NCBI GenBank assembly: GCA_003170655.1
Contig: PMYY01000084.1
Span: 4,105 to 10,158 of the forward strand
Direction: 5' to 3'
Length of the DNA: 6,054 nt
Origin: Nitrospiraceae bacterium
GTDB taxonomy: Bacteria; Nitrospirota; Thermodesulfovibrionia; Thermodesulfovibrionales; Dissulfurispiraceae
In this document: in pieces, positions 5,848-6,054 of the stretch
Position numbering within the stretch: the first letter of the stretch is position 1
How the letters are laid out: every line of letters begins with the position of its first letter
Translations under genes and position numbers: made by a program
Notes under the pieces: generated by a model
Database searches by the model: none
What the model saw: the letters and a program-made list of their open reading frames with translations, nothing else
What the model was told of the DNA's origin: nothing

Positions 5848-6054
5848 GCTCGCCCTGCCGGATCCTGGCGGTAGTAGGCGTTGAGGACACGGTAGAGTGC
5901 GGGGGCGTGTTTTTTGGAGCGCAAGCGGACGATCGAAGAACTCTTCGGTTGCCACTGCGAAGAACTCGGCCTCGTTTTTCGCGCCGTAGGCGTCGAGGAA
6001 TGTTTTGTGGCCCTTCTCGGCGAGGCGGCGCAGCCGCAGAAATTCGTGGGAGCA
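5820..6054 (-). pseudogene. mtfA: MtfA-family zinc peptidase, C-terminal part with a frameshift (runs off the window)
   Basis: MtfA (Mlc titration factor A, peptidase family M90) is a cytosolic zinc metallopeptidase; in E. coli it binds the glucose repressor Mlc. Entering from base 6054 on the minus strand, the frame reads ...GHKTFLDAYGAKNEAEFFAV, then ATEEFFDRPLALQ, the strongly conserved C-terminal half of the family. The match then jumps to the next frame, HAPALYRVLNAYYRQDPA, ending at TGA (5822-5820). The break is at a run of six A (plus-strand T, 5910-5915); removing one base restores a single frame. The unshifted frame instead runs into unrelated sequence and stops near 5779. This is either a real inactivating insertion or a homopolymer sequencing error. 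Residues after QDPA do not look like family sequence. The HEXXH zinc motif would lie outside the window. Confidence 0.75.

Overview
This is a bacterial chromosomal window dominated by the end of the tryptophan pathway. Two gene blocks run away from each other out of a short shared promoter region at about 3297-3435. The third part, downstream of 5450, is a poorly coding tail with gene remnants. Both window edges cut through genes: folC at the left, an mtfA-like gene at the right.

Left block (minus strand, read from about 3296 down to 1): trpB (TrpB1-type tryptophan synthase beta chain), trpA (alpha chain), accD (acetyl-CoA carboxylase carboxyltransferase beta subunit) and the N-terminal part of folC (folylpolyglutamate/dihydrofolate synthase). 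trpB and trpA are separated by one base, and accD and folC overlap in ATGA. A 75-base spacer with a degenerate 7-base repeat lies between trpA and accD. The order trpB-trpA-accD-folC is a familiar bacterial cluster, usually headed by trpF. Here trpF is not in that position.

Right block (plus strand): a second, divergent tryptophan synthase beta chain of the long TrpB2 type (451 aa), followed 44 bases later by trpF (phosphoribosylanthranilate isomerase). TrpF makes the substrate that TrpC turns into indole-glycerol phosphate. TrpA/TrpB1 turn that into tryptophan. TrpB2 could act as a second or stand-alone indole + serine to tryptophan enzyme. trpE, trpG, trpD and trpC are not in the window.

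Tail (5451-6054): no intact gene is visible. It contains a 30-codon open stretch that reads like the C-terminal end of a response-regulator receiver domain, about 240 bases of mostly unassignable sequence, a hairpin, and the C-terminal end of an MtfA-family zinc peptidase whose frame is broken at a run of six A/T bases.

The organism cannot be named from this sequence alone. Moderate GC, the trpBA-accD-folC order, possession of both TrpB1 and TrpB2, and the mtfA remnant fit a Gram-negative environmental lineage such as Desulfobacterota or Nitrospirota; this is an inference.

The most notable point is the start of trpB1. The conserved N-terminus is encoded in frame upstream of the first ATG, with a well-placed Shine-Dalgarno sequence and a TATAAT box, but the codon where the start should be reads ATA. 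I see no new biological system here.
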